Below are positions 9,995 through 22,960 of a DNA stretch of 64,000 nucleotides, piece by piece. This DNA is from Varanus komodoensis (Eukaryota; Chordata; Lepidosauria; Squamata; Varanidae): the NCBI RefSeq assembly GCF_004798865.1, contig NW_025336598.1, positions 29,885,935-29,949,934 of the forward strand, in the 5' to 3' direction. The notes below the pieces were generated by a model. The model was not told the origin of the DNA. It did not search any database and was given only the letters and a program-made list of their open reading frames with translations. A program made the position numbers and the translations under genes. Each line of letters begins with the position of its first letter. Position 1 is the stretch's first letter.

Positions 9995-12494
9995 CGACTA
10001 CTAATAGCTTCTCCCCTAGTATATCATTATAGGAAAAAAACTGCCAAATTGCGATGTATTTAGAGAACATAACTTTTCCCAGTCAACAAAAGTTTTTCTA
10101 GAAATGGGTTTTGGCAGAAACCTATTTAGAAAGCACATGCATTTGCACATCTGAAAGGGACAGACTATCTTGGGGAGACGGTTGTGCATGGGAGGGACAC
10201 GTTTCTTCACTGCCCTCCCCATTCCATGATTCTCCCAGGACAAAATGTACGTGCTACTATGTTTTAGTGACATTCTTGGTTTCAGATGTGTATGAATCTA
10301 TATCCTGTAATGTTGCATTATTTGTGACAGCAACTAAGACAATTTGAGCCAGTATTGTGGAGAAAATAGCAATGAACTGCAAAAGTGATTCTTGAATTAC
10401 CTTTAATGTTTCAGTCAAGTAAACATGCAATGCTTTTATTGAAGATGTTTTTTAGTTAGAGCTTTTGTTTTAAATGAGAATTGGAATGCCTAAATACTCA
10501 TCTTTTAAGCCTTTATTTTGTAGATTGTTTTGCCTTCATACTATTTGAAGTAGCCTGTGAACATTTTGTGTGAACTTTATTTTCCTTTCTTTTTGAAAAT
10601 TTCCCCCCATGGTGGTTGGAAATTGATTGGAAAAAAATTGGTGGGGAAATGTTTAATTCTAGAGTGAGTGGTCCCAACCTGAACTGGGGCTCTAAGGAGT
10701 TACACAGAAGGAAAGAAAAATATCAGCCTTGCCTAGTAGCAAAGTAGTCATTTGGACCTTAGAGTCTCTTTTTTTTTTCTTCAAGTGTACAGACAATTAT
10801 GCTAAATGTATATAAAAATACTGAATGCAATTGCTTATAACTATTCCTTGCCCAATAAAGCAGATATAAACATCAGTTTGAAAAGGAGGCGACATTCATC
10901 AGGCCCTGATCACTGTGAATACCCCCATCCCTGAATCTTCCAAAATATCTTCCTGTGTCCCAGGTATAGGTACACATATAGATTAAAAACAAGATCTTTG
11001 CTTGGATCTGACTAACTAATTCGGCACATTGTACTGAATACAAGGATGGGGGGAGTAATATAAAAAGAGGCCATGATTCTAGCTTATCAGGTTTGTCTCC
11101 ACCCAATGCATATAAATGGCACCAAAATACATATTATTACAATACTCACACGGACCCAATATAAATAAAAGGCTTTGCTATTATTCTTGACAGGATTTGC
11201 TTCCCCCACACTGAGCTGCCTTAGCACTTCAGAAAGAATATGCAATTAATTTTTTTTTAAGGTTTCATTTCAAGCTGTACCCCAAGCTAGATTTTGAAAG
11301 GTCTCTTTCTCTCTCTCTTGTATGAAGCCCACCACAGTAGAACCACCCTCATTAGTGGTTCCACGTTCCTGTCCATAAATACACCCCACAGCTAGCAGCA
11401 AACAGTATACCTCAAAGAGCAGTAAGATTTCTCTCTGACAAAATATGAGGAGCGAACAGCATTAAAAGGATGAATACGACTGGAAAGAAAGAGGAGAGTC
11501 CACAACGACACACACAAAGCCAATGCGCGTGTTATCACCACCACATGGGGACTGCTCCAGGTGGGGCAATTTTAAAAGGCCTCAAGTGCATGCAAGTTAC
11601 TTACTTTCTCCTTACCTTGTACTGCTGCCTTCTCTATAAATCATTTAAAATAATGCGCTCCTGGCAGCCTACCAACTGTGCTCTGTCTCTTGTATACTGC
11701 TGCAGATGTGTACTGTCTGACAATTGTATCATCTTCCATATTATCTTCTTATTCTGAGTGATAAGAGAAGGCCTTTGAAGGCAATACTCAGCCTTAACCT
11801 GTCTCAGAGAAATTATCAGCATAGAGCTTTCCCCATTAACAGATACCACACTGCTCAGAGCTCCCTAGCAACTGCTGCAAAGGGGTTGGGGAGAACACAC
11901 CTTTTTGTTATTTCTGGAACGAGCTTGCTTAGTTCTTTTCAAATTAAAAGTACATGTTACCTTGTGTCCATTATTCCGACTCATTAAACATCACAGAAAA
12001 GGAAAAATCTTTGTGTTTACAAATTTAGAGACTGAACAGGCTTTGCTTATCGCTCTCACCCTCTGTGTGGGGCAGTTCTAGACAGATAGAGCCACAAAGT
12101 AAGAACTCAGGACTCCACTACAGCCCTCAGGTTGTTTCTTCCCTCACCACAAAGCTGTCTGCAAATGCAGCACTTAGTTTCCCCCCTCCATAGCAGTGAA
12201 AGCGGATAAGAAGCGGTTTTCTACACATCGGTCCATCCCAAAACACAGCATGCCCATTCTGCTTTGGAACTTCAAGACAGCTTTGGAGCCACTGGAAAAG
12301 CAAGCTCTTTGATCCACCCGGAATCTGAGGAGCAGTGTCGGCTCATTTTAGCTGGCCTGTACTTGCTGTACCTGGTAAATTGCTCAGCACAAAATGTTTG
12401 AACCGGGGCCACAGACTGAGCTATGTGGAAGAGCTATACGAGTGGGCAAATTTCAGCTTCTGTCCTTCAGCAATCTTCTATGTGAATACACTGA
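9995..12494. other. AT-rich non-coding DNA, no recognised gene
   Basis: No domain-bearing reading frame and no named repeat was seen over this 2.5-kb stretch. It is generally AT-rich with several T- and A-runs. Confidence 0.45.
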
Positions 12495-12534
12495 TGAAGT
12501 TCATGAGATCGCAAGGGTCAAATATTGCTGCACC

Positions 12535-12670
12535 CCTAGGACTGGCACCCCGGCCTGGTGCCATCCACAGGATTTGCACTACCAGCGTTCTTCACCAGCA
12601 GCTAAGCTGGCTGGGTTGATGGGAGCTAAAATTTGAAATACCAGGAAGGCACTGGGCCAGGGAAGGCTGC
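12535..12670. repeat. Palindromic hAT-like MITE remnant (ACTCCCAT/TGGGAG family)
   Basis: GGTTGATGGGAGCTAAAATTTGAAATA and CCAGGAAGGCACTGGGCCAGGGAAGGC are laid out as in the right half of the family whose better copies lie at 44.17 kb and 60.25 kb. The left half, with CCTGGTGCCATCCACAGGA, is its approximate inverse. Boundaries are approximate and the copy is old. Confidence 0.5.
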
Positions 12671-12989
12671 CATGCATGAACAAACTGCGGACATCTAAGT
12701 CTGCCTGTGCAATTGCCCTCTTGATCTGCTTCAGCATCACACCATGAAGGTTTTGTTTGGAATGACAGGAGCTGATTGGGAACACCTTGCAGCACCAACA
12801 GGTCTAGCTAGCTGAAAGGACATCTTCTGACTAGCCCTACCCCTCACAAAAAATTGCCACTGAGGTCATGTGGAAAGCTGAAATTTGCCCTGACCGCCAT
12901 CTTGTATTGACTCTGTCAGAGTCTGGTCATCCCCAAAAGATCTAGGTCAGTTCAGGACCAACATCAAGAGAAGGCACGATCAGGCACCT

Positions 12990-13265
12990 GCCAAAGGCCC
13001 TTACCACAGCAGGGGTCCACGAACAAAACCCCTTGGAGTTATTAGCTCTCTTCACCATTTTAACCAGCCTGTTCACCTGCCTCTTGCTCTGGCCAGGCAA
13101 GGGTTGTGATGGTAAGAAGAAGCAGTGGGTGCCACTGCCGTGTGGCAATGATGCCAAATGACAAAGAAGAACAGTGGCTGCTTGTGACAATGACCGTGAG
13201 AAGCTAGACTGATCAAGGGTGGGGCCACTGAGGGGGTCTTGTTCAAGGGACCTCAAAAACCTGGA
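12990..13265 (-). repeat. Copy of an unclassified dispersed repeat, minus strand
   Basis: Read on the minus strand this stretch has GGCAGTGGCACCCACTGC, then CTTCTTACCATCAC, then GCCAGAGCAAGAGGCAGGTG and AACAGGC in the same order as the copies at 17.0, 58.7 and 61.8 kb. Its upstream part has TCTAGCTTCTCAC where the 61.8-kb copy has TCTACCTTCTCCC. No reading frame or tRNA-like head is seen. I do not recognise the family. Confidence 0.5.
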
Positions 13266-13312
13266 GTCAGCACTGAGTGGTCTCACCTGGTCTCACCAGC
13301 CTAACAGTGGAG

Positions 13313-13480
13313 TTTGAAGGATCCTGGCTCACTGGTAGAAGTTTCCAGATTCAACCCCTGGCACTTCCAGTTTGGGTGAGGAAACACTAGACAGCAGCTG
13401 ACAGTGAAAGCAGACAGTGCTCTGGCTCCATATATGCTCTGTTCTTAGTGGGAAGGCTTAATTAGTGCCAGTTCCAAGGC
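13313..13480 (+). mobile_element. tRNA-related squamate SINE (second type), decayed, sense
   Basis: TGGCTCACTGGTAGAA followed by AGATTCAACCCCTGGCACTTCCAG resembles the SINE family with a 'cagtggtagagcatctgc ... ggttcaatccc.gcatctccag' head. A better copy of the same type is at 57.63 kb. The 3' half is only weakly alignable, so the end is a guess. Confidence 0.5.
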
Positions 13481-14659
13481 CATACGTTGGAGGTTCTATA
13501 ATTAATAATCCTTGGCCTTTATGGTTAACTGAACTGGCTACCTTAGAGCAGACAGTGGTGCTTATGATTGAAAAGGAGGCAATGTTAGTGGTGTTCCGGA
13601 GCATCCAGGATAGTATTAATTGTATGGTGTTTATTTAATATTTAATATTGTAACAGATTCTAAGGGAAGTATTAGCAAAATAATGTAAAAGTAACTTCTC
13701 CAAAGCCTGTCTCCTTTTTGCTTACCACTTCTTATCATTCTTTTGGGGTCTAAGGCCGGTGACTCCCCAGATTTTGCCATGGAACTATGTAAATAATCCA
13801 GCAAAAAGAAGTACAAATTTTACAGGCAACTAATTTTCTTCCTTCGTTACAGGTTCAACCCTATTAAGATAAACTTAAATTGATGTCAACTGAAAGCTTA
13901 GCATTAGTGATTCTTGTTTAAAATGCTTCTCTCCACTGAACCAAACTGGCATATGTTAAAAGAGGAATCAGTGAACAGGGAAATTCAATTTGTGGGAGTG
14001 CTCTGAGGATTGCCACTACAGTGGAAAATGTTTTAATTGCAGTCCCAAAGAGAAACGGTTCATATTTAATACATTGCATTGATAGCAGCAAAGTTAAACA
14101 AATGGGGAGAGAAAGCAGCATGTTTCACCACCTGCTCCACCCCTACCTCACTTTAAGGCTAGGAAGAAAAAGATCTGCTTTCAAAATCAGAATTTCCATT
14201 TTAGGGCCATTCAGAAAAGCTCCTTTCAGACACACATATCCAATACTTAAAAGGTGGGCAACATTTTTGCTAGGGGCTGCATTCCATCACAACAATTTGC
14301 CAGGAATTCCTACTGGCACTAGGCAACACCAGAGCCAAATGTGGATAGATTGCTACTCTTCTCTTTCTGCCACTCCTTGTTTGTGATTTCCCCAGTACAG
14401 CAATGAACCCAGTACTACCTGTCTGCAGGTTCTGATGTACTCACAGGACTCAAATACAACTGACATTAGCAATGGGATAAAATCAGTGGGAAGGCTAGTT
14501 TCTGGAAGAGGACAGACTCCTTCTCGAAGTTCTGCCATCCACCTGAGAAAGGAGTGTTTCAACTTGTTTCTGATAGCTTCCTTCTAGGTTCCTGATGTGG
14601 TAGTAGTAGATCCTACTAGTATGTGGACAGTAACGGATAATGCCCATTGCCTAAAAGAA
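13481..14659. other. Non-coding DNA, no recognised feature
   Basis: I see nothing here that I can name. The frame at 14,021-14,386 (+) has no domain. Confidence 0.45.
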
Positions 14660-15115
14660 TAATGGGGTGTATGAGAACCAGCAGACTGAAGCTCCATCTG
14701 GACAAGATGGAGGTATGGTTAGTGGGTACTACAAGGACATGGGGCAGTGATGTTCAAGCTGTTCTAGACAAGGCTGCTGTCCCTGTGAAAGATGAGCTGC
14801 ACAGCCTGGGAGTTACGCTTAGATCAAGTCCTACCTTCAGATGCGAAGCAACATCTGTGGCTTGCAATGCCTTTCTCTAACTAAAACCTCCTTGCCCTTC
14901 TTGAAAGGAAACGTCTTAGCCATGCTTATCCAGGCTCTGGCCACATCCAGCTTAGCCTAGTGCAACAGGGCTACCTTTGAAGGCTTCCTGTAAGCAGGGC
15001 TACCCTTGAAGGCTTCCTGAAGGCCTCCCAGCACTGTCACCAGGTTGTAGACTGGAACCAGCCCTCTGGAGTGTATCTCAGCAGTGTTTAAGCATCTCCT
15101 ATCAGATACAACTGT
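14660..15115 (+). mobile_element. L2-clade LINE fragment, sense (end of reverse transcriptase)
   Basis: The translation at 14,647-14,880 reads RLKLHLDKMEV.LVG and DELHSLGVTL, aligning with KLKLNPDKTEVLLVG and DKVRSLGVLL in the two larger L2 copies in this window. It continues with CNAFL, equivalent to RSAFL. The frame then breaks, but nucleotide similarity runs on to about 15,115. The copy is old, truncated at both ends, and carries a small tandem duplication (AGGGCTACC..TTGAAGGCTTCCTG) at 14,968-15,018. Confidence 0.8.
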
Positions 15116-16254
15116 AAGACAAACAATTAATTATTTAATTTTAGGCAGGTTGCCAAGCCCATATATCAGAGTCAGCTGCAGGAGAAAAAAATCTAATTGA
15201 ATATTGATTCTAAAGCTGGAGTTATATTCCTCAATACTAGAACATTTTTCAGATTACAATCAACAATAGTTAGTTAAAAGTAACAATGATTTTCTTTCCA
15301 TTTGTACTAAATATTGGAAAGAAAATGTGTAATAAGCTAGGAATGGGCAAAAAAAGCTTAAGTTTGCATTTCTGAAGCAATACAACCTTAAACTCATTCA
15401 TATTTAGAAATTCATACTTACACGATTTTTGTGATAACATGCATACAACAATGTGCATACTGGCAATAACATTAAAATGAACTGAATTAGGAAATTGACT
15501 TTCAGAAGTGAGTACATTAGGGGAAATTTCTCAATGGGGGCTATCAATATGGGACCCTCAGGCACCCAGCAATATCTCTGACTGCCCCCACCTGTCACAC
15601 CCCCATGCTCCCCTCCCCAAACAGCTTCCTTACATCCCACATGTGCCTTTTTCAGCCCTTGCCTGAAATTTCCCAAAGCTCGGCCTGTCTTCCCTCGTCA
15701 TGGATGAGCAAATGGAAGGCAGCAGGCCAGGAGAGCTGCGTTGGCTTTCTTCTCCCTATCTGCCAACTTTTGCTTCTTCACTGGGCTTCAGCAGGATGAG
15801 GTGAGCGGAGGGGCAGGCAGCAGAAAGGGTAGCCCAGGAAAGGGCTGGGGAAGAAACATGGGAGCGAACAGAAAGAATCCCGAGAGGATCTGGCAAGAAA
15901 AGTGAAAATCTGGAGAAGAGTGCTAAGAAAATGTAACCACAGGCTGAAGGCAGGTGGGGGAAGGTTGCAAGTATTAGAAGAACTGCATCCCAAAGTGCAT
16001 ACAGTTTTTCATATAAATTTTCCTCATAAATTCAAAGTGTGGCATGAGTCAAGCCTAAGAAAAATGAGAACAGATTTCTCCATCCTTATCAGAAAAGATT
16101 AGTGGCATTTTTTTCCTCTAAAGAGTTTACACCTGATCATTGTGGCCTTCGTTGTTAGTTTATAATTCTGCCATCTATAACTTCAGACATTTTAGAAATT
16201 ATCACCTAAAGCAATTTTAAATAAACACCACATCCTTCTGAACAGAGAGCCACT
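15116..16254. other. Non-coding DNA; weak repeat similarity near 15.65-15.78 kb
   Basis: ATGAGCAAATGGAAGGCAGCAGGCC at about 15,703-15,727 resembles the middle of the unclassified dispersed repeat found at 60.06 kb, but the remainder does not align well enough for me to call a copy. Confidence 0.35.
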
Positions 16255-16345
16255 ACCCCAGCCTTTCCCAGCCTCTTGACTCCCAGATGTTTTGGACTGC
16301 AAAACATTAGCCCTCAACCAGGCACAAGGTTAAGAAAGACAGCAT
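16255..16345. repeat. Palindromic hAT-like MITE remnant
   Basis: CCAGCCTTTCCCAGCCT and CCCAGATGTTTTGGACTGCA are the left-hand blocks of the same small palindromic repeat family seen at 44.17 and 60.25 kb. The right half is degraded. Confidence 0.55.
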
Positions 16346-16979
16346 GACCAGAAGTACTCTGGAGAACCAAAGGAATAAACAAAAAATCCTCCAGTGCCTT
16401 TGGGACAGGGACAATTCCTATGATTCATGTGTGGAGGTGCCTTATTTTCTGCCAAATAACCTCTTCACCTGCAACCTGTTCCACCATACCCTACACCACC
16501 TTCAAGGAATGGGCTTTGGGCATCGGAGGGGCCAGAGAAACCTCATTTTATATGGCTCTTCATTCGATCCTCTCACCTCACAGCTTGTTAGAACCAAGCT
16601 AATATAGCTCATATATGCACACTGAAGAAATTATTCTAATATTTTTAAAACTGTAATGGAAACCAAGAGAGTCTGATCATTCAGAGATAGTTAAATGTGC
16701 TCATCCCATATTAATTCACGCACCTTGCCTAGCTCAGCCGCTGGGATGCCACGGGGCACAAACACTGCAAATGCTGAGCATGGCCACACCTGTTTATGCC
16801 TTCTTCTTGGTGCTGTCTCAGAGGAAACAAATGTTATGTAATTCAACCCCCAGCGCTGTCAGCACCAGGACGGCAAGAACTCTTTTATCAATGGAGTTTG
16901 TGAAGGACGTAGTTGTCACTTTCTTCATTTAATGTCCCTCCCACCTCTGTTTATTTCCCACTCTCGCAACATGGCCTCA

Positions 16980-17235
16980 TTCTGCCTTCCAGTGCAGCCC
17001 TAGGCCGTGGAGGGCCCTGGCACAACACACCCTCAGTGCCCCAAGCCTTCAGTGAATCTACCTTCTTGCAGCTCGCCAGCTGTGCTTTGTCTTCTGCTGC
17101 TGCTGCTGCATCATTCCTTTCTGGCCAGAGAGCCAGGGAGCACACAGGCAGTGGCGTCCACTGCTCCTCCTTCCTACTGCCACCATTTTCTGAGCCAGAG
17201 CAGAAGAGTGAACAAGAGAGGTTGCAATGCTACGA
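16980..17235 (+). repeat. Copy of an unclassified dispersed repeat, plus strand
   Basis: Shared blocks in order are AGTGAATCTACCTTCTTG, a CTGCTGCTGCTGC run, CAGAGAGCCAGGGAGCA, GGCAGTGGCGTCCACTGC, TCCTCCTTCCTACTGCCACC and TGAGCCAGAGCAG. The same order is found at 43.7, 58.7, 59.9 and 61.8 kb. There is no open frame of note, no tRNA head, no poly(A) and no clear target duplication, so the type of element is unknown. Confidence 0.6.
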
Positions 17236-18541
17236 GGTGGTGCGGGGGGAGTCCATAGGTGTTAGGTGTATTTAACATCACCTGCCTTAACACTGCATGG
17301 TTCTGTCCACTAACCAGAGTGGGAGGGAAGGAGTTAATGCCATAGACAAAGCAAGAGTGGCCCCTCTGCTTGAACTATGGCCTTCCTGTCCCCTTGCTCC
17401 TCCCACCTCACCTGGGAAGGCAGAAGGTCACAGGACCATTTTGCCCACCCACCCTTGCTGGCTTGCTCTCTCCCTCCCTCCCACTATAGTCTCCTCCTAT
17501 TCAAGCTAGAAATCCAGCATGAATGAAGCAAGAAATCCAGCATGAATGTACCAACATCTCTCTTTCATGCAAGTCACGTATGGATTGTTTATAAGTAAAT
17601 AAAGTTGTTTAAAAGCCTTTGAGAGAGGATTCTAATAGGTCTAGGTTCAAGCAACAGCCTCTTACCAGTCCTCTGTTTATTGCTTTCCTCTGCTGAACCT
17701 GCACAGAACCGAATGTACGCCAGGTTCCCAACAATAGGGTTCTTGTCAGAAAGCCCCAGCCAGGTTGTAGGTCCTTGGCAGAGGGCCAGCCATGGCTACT
17801 TTTGGTGACAGCTTTTGCAAGGTTAGACCATTATGTACTTCTTGAATTCCAGATCTTAAACCCAAATGGATAGTTAAATGAATGGGTCACTCTTCTAGTG
17901 GTGGTGGAAAGAAAAAAAACCCAATCACTTTCCATTTTAACTGTAATACAATGTACAAGCTCAGGCTATGCATGTGTACATATTTGGGTGATCTTTAATG
18001 CCTTAAGGTAGTGTAAGAACATGTAAACCACATGCATATCTAACAGCACGGAACGCCGTGCATGTGTTCAGGGTGTCACATCATGCAGTCAAAAATCTAT
18101 TCAGGTAAGTTTTTGAACCTCAGGCTTAGCTGACTATAGTTTTAGTCCAGCAACTAGTTTTGCTGAAAAAGATTTTGAGAAAGTATCATGGAATGGTAGG
18201 ACAAGATTTCCAACTCAGATAGCCTGAAGGAAAATCCCACTGATTTGCTGTGTGGTTGCTAAGAAAGTGGCTAAAATTAGTCTGAGAAGCCATATGATGC
18301 TGACCCTGAACCTAACCCTATATAACTGAGAGAAGTTAGACTTTGCTGCCTCAGTGACTAATACATTTCAGTTCTTTTAATACAAAGTAAGTGACTCTGT
18401 TCCATAGCACCAAGACCTGGCATGAAAAGACCCTAACAGCAGGCATCTCAGGGCAACTTTATTTTTAAATACACTGATTTTAATTTTAATATGTCTTCAG
18501 CCACCGAGTGACAGACTTCCTTAACCAGTCTTTAGTTTTGC
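17236..18541. other. Non-coding DNA, no recognised gene
   Basis: A 22-24 bp direct duplication (AGAAATCCAGCATGAATG, twice) lies at about 17,509-17,550. Otherwise I see nothing that I can name. Confidence 0.45.
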
Positions 18542-19080
18542 AATTTATTATTTACTTATTGGATTGATAAACCACACCCAATAATTCCACACAGGACTCC
18601 CGGGGCAGTGTACAACCAATAACAAAACAACATCATATAAATTATACAACAGATAATATTTATTTTAATAAAATTGATTAAAACATAAACTATGAGTGCT
18701 GCATAATATTTTAACAAAAATTATTGTATGCCAGGATAGTGGATAAGTCATCACTAAAAGTTTATTTAAAATAAGTCAAACTGAAGTTAAAATTTAATTC
18801 AATACACTTCAATTAACTATTAAAATGGCTGGAAAATAAAATTATTATTGCCTGGCACTGAAATGATTGTAATGAGGGTGCCAGATGAGCTACTCTGGGG
18901 AGCCGATTCCAGAGAAAAGGCGCAACCACCGAGAAGGCCCTTCTTCTATTAACCATTCCCTTCCCCTCCTTCAGAGACAGCTCCTCAAGGGTGCCTGTGA
19001 GCCAGATCTTAACAACTGGGTACATGTGGGAGAAGGCAGTCCTTCAGGGCTGGGGCTGGGCCCAATTGATGCTGTTTGAA
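18542..19080 (-). mobile_element. L2-clade LINE 3' end, antisense
   Basis: On the minus strand the frame at 18,813-19,025 carries RRRAFSVVAPFLWNRLP followed by VAHLAPS, the characteristic end of L2 ORF2. It then passes into an AT-rich 3' UTR and ends in a TATTTACTTATTGGATT-like complement of the A-rich tail near 18,545. It is 5' truncated and moderately diverged. Confidence 0.85.
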
Positions 19081-22000
19081 ACCCTGGGAGGTTAGTAGGC
19101 ACAGAGATGAAGTTATACAACCGTCCTTGTGTACCATGTCAGTGATCATGCCTAGATATGCCAATGAGCATACCGTTATCCCAATGAGACCACGTGCATC
19201 AAGTTCGGCCTGCTGTGCAACTTTCCTTGCATGCTTTGCTGAATGAAACTAAAAGCTATTCAAACCTGGGTGAAGATGGGTCTGATTGACAGGCGTGTAT
19301 AAAGTAGCAACAGAAGGCATTTCACAGTTGATACCCAGAAAGATTTCCGCTGTTACTAAACATGCCGCTGCTGCCATTTAGATTTGTTTTAAGGGAGCAA
19401 CGTGGCTGCCAGCACTTGGCTTGCCACTTAAAAGTACAGAGGTAATACCAACTCTGTACAGAAAGCTTATACAGTACTTGATATTAACAGGGCAAGGCAG
19501 GAATTTAGCAGGAAATGTCGGAATTGACAATGCAAGGATCAGCATTGCATCATCAGTCCTGAAGGGAAGGTCCTTTCTGCACTTTGGGGGGCCCTCTGGC
19601 AGCCCCCAGCTGTGGCTTTACCTCCTGGCAGTAAGAGTAAGTAGCCATGCTCAGTTTCTCAGTGCCTGAGCAACCTTACATCAGGGCCATGGTGGGAAAT
19701 CAAATGGTCAATTGCTCGAGAAGCCCATGACTCGTCCTCTCCTGGCTGCCAGCACAGCTTCTTGGACTTTGATTCCTTCCTTGGCAAAATGAGCAATGAA
19801 ACATGCAACTATTGATAAATAGTTCATGTTTCCTACAAGAAAAGTGAGGCATGCTTTTATGTGTCTCTCCATGCATTCATTGCCTTCCCTCAACGACAGC
19901 TCAGTAACAGAAAAGAACGGAACACTTTTCCTGCTCCTGTGATTCTATCATGCCTACTTTCATTCAAAATTTTCCCTTTCAGCCTGCAAAAACAGAGATG
20001 AAAGTCCCTCATCAAGGGAAGCACCATTATAATCTAAAGCAAACCACACTGAAGTGCCATTCCAAAGCAGAATGCATCCTTAAGACAATAGCTTGCCTCC
20101 CATACTTACTGCGAAAGCATGACACTGAGTAAACAAAGGCGTCCTTTCCCCATTTTAACAGAATCGCTAATTACCAGCACGCTCGCTTTGCTTGTCTGAT
20201 GTGCTGTAGAGGAACAGGTCTGTCAAATCTGTAAAAACCCCATTAACGCTAATGAGAACTGAACCAAGATGAGAACTGAACTGGAGGGAAAAGAGGCCCA
20301 AAGAGGCCCCTAAAATTATTTTTAGAGAAAATATAATTATCAGCTTAATCATATACAGTGTCTTTCTTCCTTTGAAAAGCATAGTTTACTAAAGAGCCAT
20401 GCCTAAACTGGAGAGCTAAATCATGAAGATCTAAGCCTTCCCCTTAGAGACTTGAGAATCTCTATTTAAAATTAAAAACTTGTGTAGATGTTAGCATCAA
20501 TTAAGCTTCAGATTTATATTTCTCACCCAGGCTCATATAACGTTTTCCCTCCACCATTTCTCTGATTTCTATCAGGATTTAGGCACATATGTTCATTCTG
20601 GCTGAAACTATAGCTTTCTTTGGATTCCCCCTAAATCTTACTGGAATGAAGGGGTTTTAAGCGGACAAGTAAGGATTTGTGAGTCTGTCAGAAAAAAGAA
20701 AAGCCTTTTTCGGATATTAAGATGAGGGAAGATTAACAAACTCAAAAAGAATGGCAGTGCAGCAAGAGGCTCACTCCATCCTCACAGAACATCTTGAAGG
20801 TGGTCCTTGCCTTGAGTCTGGCCTCAGAGGTCAGGTCATGGGCCCCATCCCAGGGGCAGGCCTCGGAGCCAAGGTGGTCCCTGCAGTGGGCCGTATCGGT
20901 GCCACTCCAGCCCAGGAGATCTTCCACATTTGGTGCCTTCACATTTGTACAAGTTAGCAAATGGGCCTTGAAAGGAAATTTATTTCAAGGTGGCTTTAGT
21001 TAAGATCCTGGCCTGTCTTTAAGTTTGCATCGTTTATATTACAGGTGCTTTGGAGCAGTTTTCTTTTACATTGTTTAAGCAAGTTTCATAGGAGTGTGCT
21101 GCTGGGCTGTGAAATGTCTTGAACTACTGTTTTAAATGGCTGTCTCTTGCTGGAATGGGATAGCTACGATATTTAGGGGGAATGGCTACGTACAGCACCT
21201 GGCAAGGATTTTTACCCTAAAAGGAGAAGTAGGAGAATTTTTAATTAGAGAGCCCTCCACAGAGTACAGCTGTATGTGTAGGAACTCTTTACACATATTC
21301 TAATTAATGTACCTAGACTGCAAGAGAGGTGTGTTGTACTCTTTCTGTCCCCTGCAAATTCGTTCTTTCCCCGCACTTCTAGCACCTGAAAATGGCTATT
21401 ATGATACTCACCGATGTGAGTCTTCCCACGTGAGCAGGGTGGCCAACCACAATTCTTGAAGTGGGAGGCAGGGTTGCGCTCCAGGTTTTGAGATCTTAGC
21501 AGTCCATTTCTTCATCAGTGGTTCATGGGACACGAGGGCTGATCAGCACCATCTGGAGTTAATAAACAGGGCAGGCTTTTTTTGAAGGCCCTATGACCTT
21601 AGTAAAATTATTGGCCATGAAGGTAATCTGAAATGAACAGCATCCCATGGAAAACCCCTTATTTGTGTAAAAACAACAAATATACACTTGGATAATAACT
21701 GTATTAGGGCCATCAGGTATTTTTAAAAAAGTATCTAGCTCAACATCTCAAGTTAGTAACAACCACTTCATTTGGGGACACAGGTTTTTAGGAAAAACTG
21801 TGCTGAGAAATGTAGTGGAGAGGAATATTTTTTGTACACCTGGAATTTACCTTAATAGTTACAACCAACCATTAGTCAGTACCAAATAACAAGGTAAATG
21901 AGGAAAAAAATTGGTGTATAATATGCCAAAGACCACAATTTGGTCTCCGTGAGCAATTTTATCCATATTCTAGATAAGAAGATTTTTCCATGCCTGATGG

Positions 22001-22663
22001 TGGAGTTTGCAATTGGTTTTTGTACTGTGTATTCTGTATTTTTCATTGATATTGCCCCTATTGTATGAATACATCATGATTTTTTCCCACTCATTTTGAG
22101 AACTCTAGGACCCTTACTGGGTAAAAGGTGTCAAACATATAGACCCAAACATGTATTTTTGTCTAGCCTTTTATGCTAGTAAAGTGGTGTTTTGTTTTGT
22201 TTTTAGTGAAAGCTAATAATTACACATGACCACCATGGCTTATAATTTTACTATGGTCTCAGCCTATCAAAAAAGGCTACCTCATTTATTCACAGTTAAT
22301 AGCAATGGCCACCTCTGTTTAAGATGGCTTGCCCATAAACTAGGGTGGGTACTTGGAGGTATCTGAAATAACTTAAGTTATTCAATTTAGTATGAACATA
22401 CTTGTCTCTGCATTCTTTTGGGAACCCTGAGAAATGTTCTTAGGCTTACTGAGATTATTTTGGCCTCCTTCAAAATCCATCAGATGTTTCACCTAATGAA
22501 AACATACCCACCTAAAAGATTACTTGAATTTACTTTAGGCAAAACTCCAATGAGTGCATCCTATAGAGGCTTCTACCCATCTGTGTTTAAAATGTATTGT
22601 GTGTGTATCTTTGCATCTACGCTTGAGTGAGCAAAATCTAGTCAGCCATGATTTCTTTTTCAG
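19081..22663. other. Non-coding DNA, no recognised gene
   Basis: This 3.6-kb stretch is mostly AT-rich. A GC-rich patch at about 20,750-20,950 has no known match. A short direct duplication (GAGAACTGAAC) occurs at 20,249-20,281. None of the frames shows a domain or paired splice sites. Confidence 0.45.
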
Positions 22664-22960
22664 CATTCATTCATTTTCTAGACTATTTGTTAGCAAGCTT
22701 CCAGGCAGCTTATGATGAATAAAAATCCAGTAAAACCACAATACAAAGCATCAGTAAGACCACCAATAAAGCCTGGAGGAAGGACAGTAAAATAAAAAAC
22801 ATTTCAAAAATCAGCCTACTGTTTCATGATCTAATTAAGCTTCTAGAAGGCACCTATCCTCTGAGGAATCAAACTCTCCAATGTAAAAAAGCAATCTGGA
22901 TACATGATTCCTCTGGGCAGGGAATTCCACCACCAGGATGCCATCTCTGAGTTAATAGTA
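22664..22960 (-). mobile_element. Degraded L2-like LINE 3' end, antisense
   Basis: TTCATTCATTTTCTAGACT, CTTCCAGGCAGCTTATGAT and the later CTCTGGGCAGGGAATTCCAC follow the layout of the antisense L2 ends at 25.5 and 44.75 kb (A-rich tail, 'ggcggcttac' block, 'ctctggggagcgcattccat' block). It is heavily diverged, so the call is moderate. Confidence 0.55.
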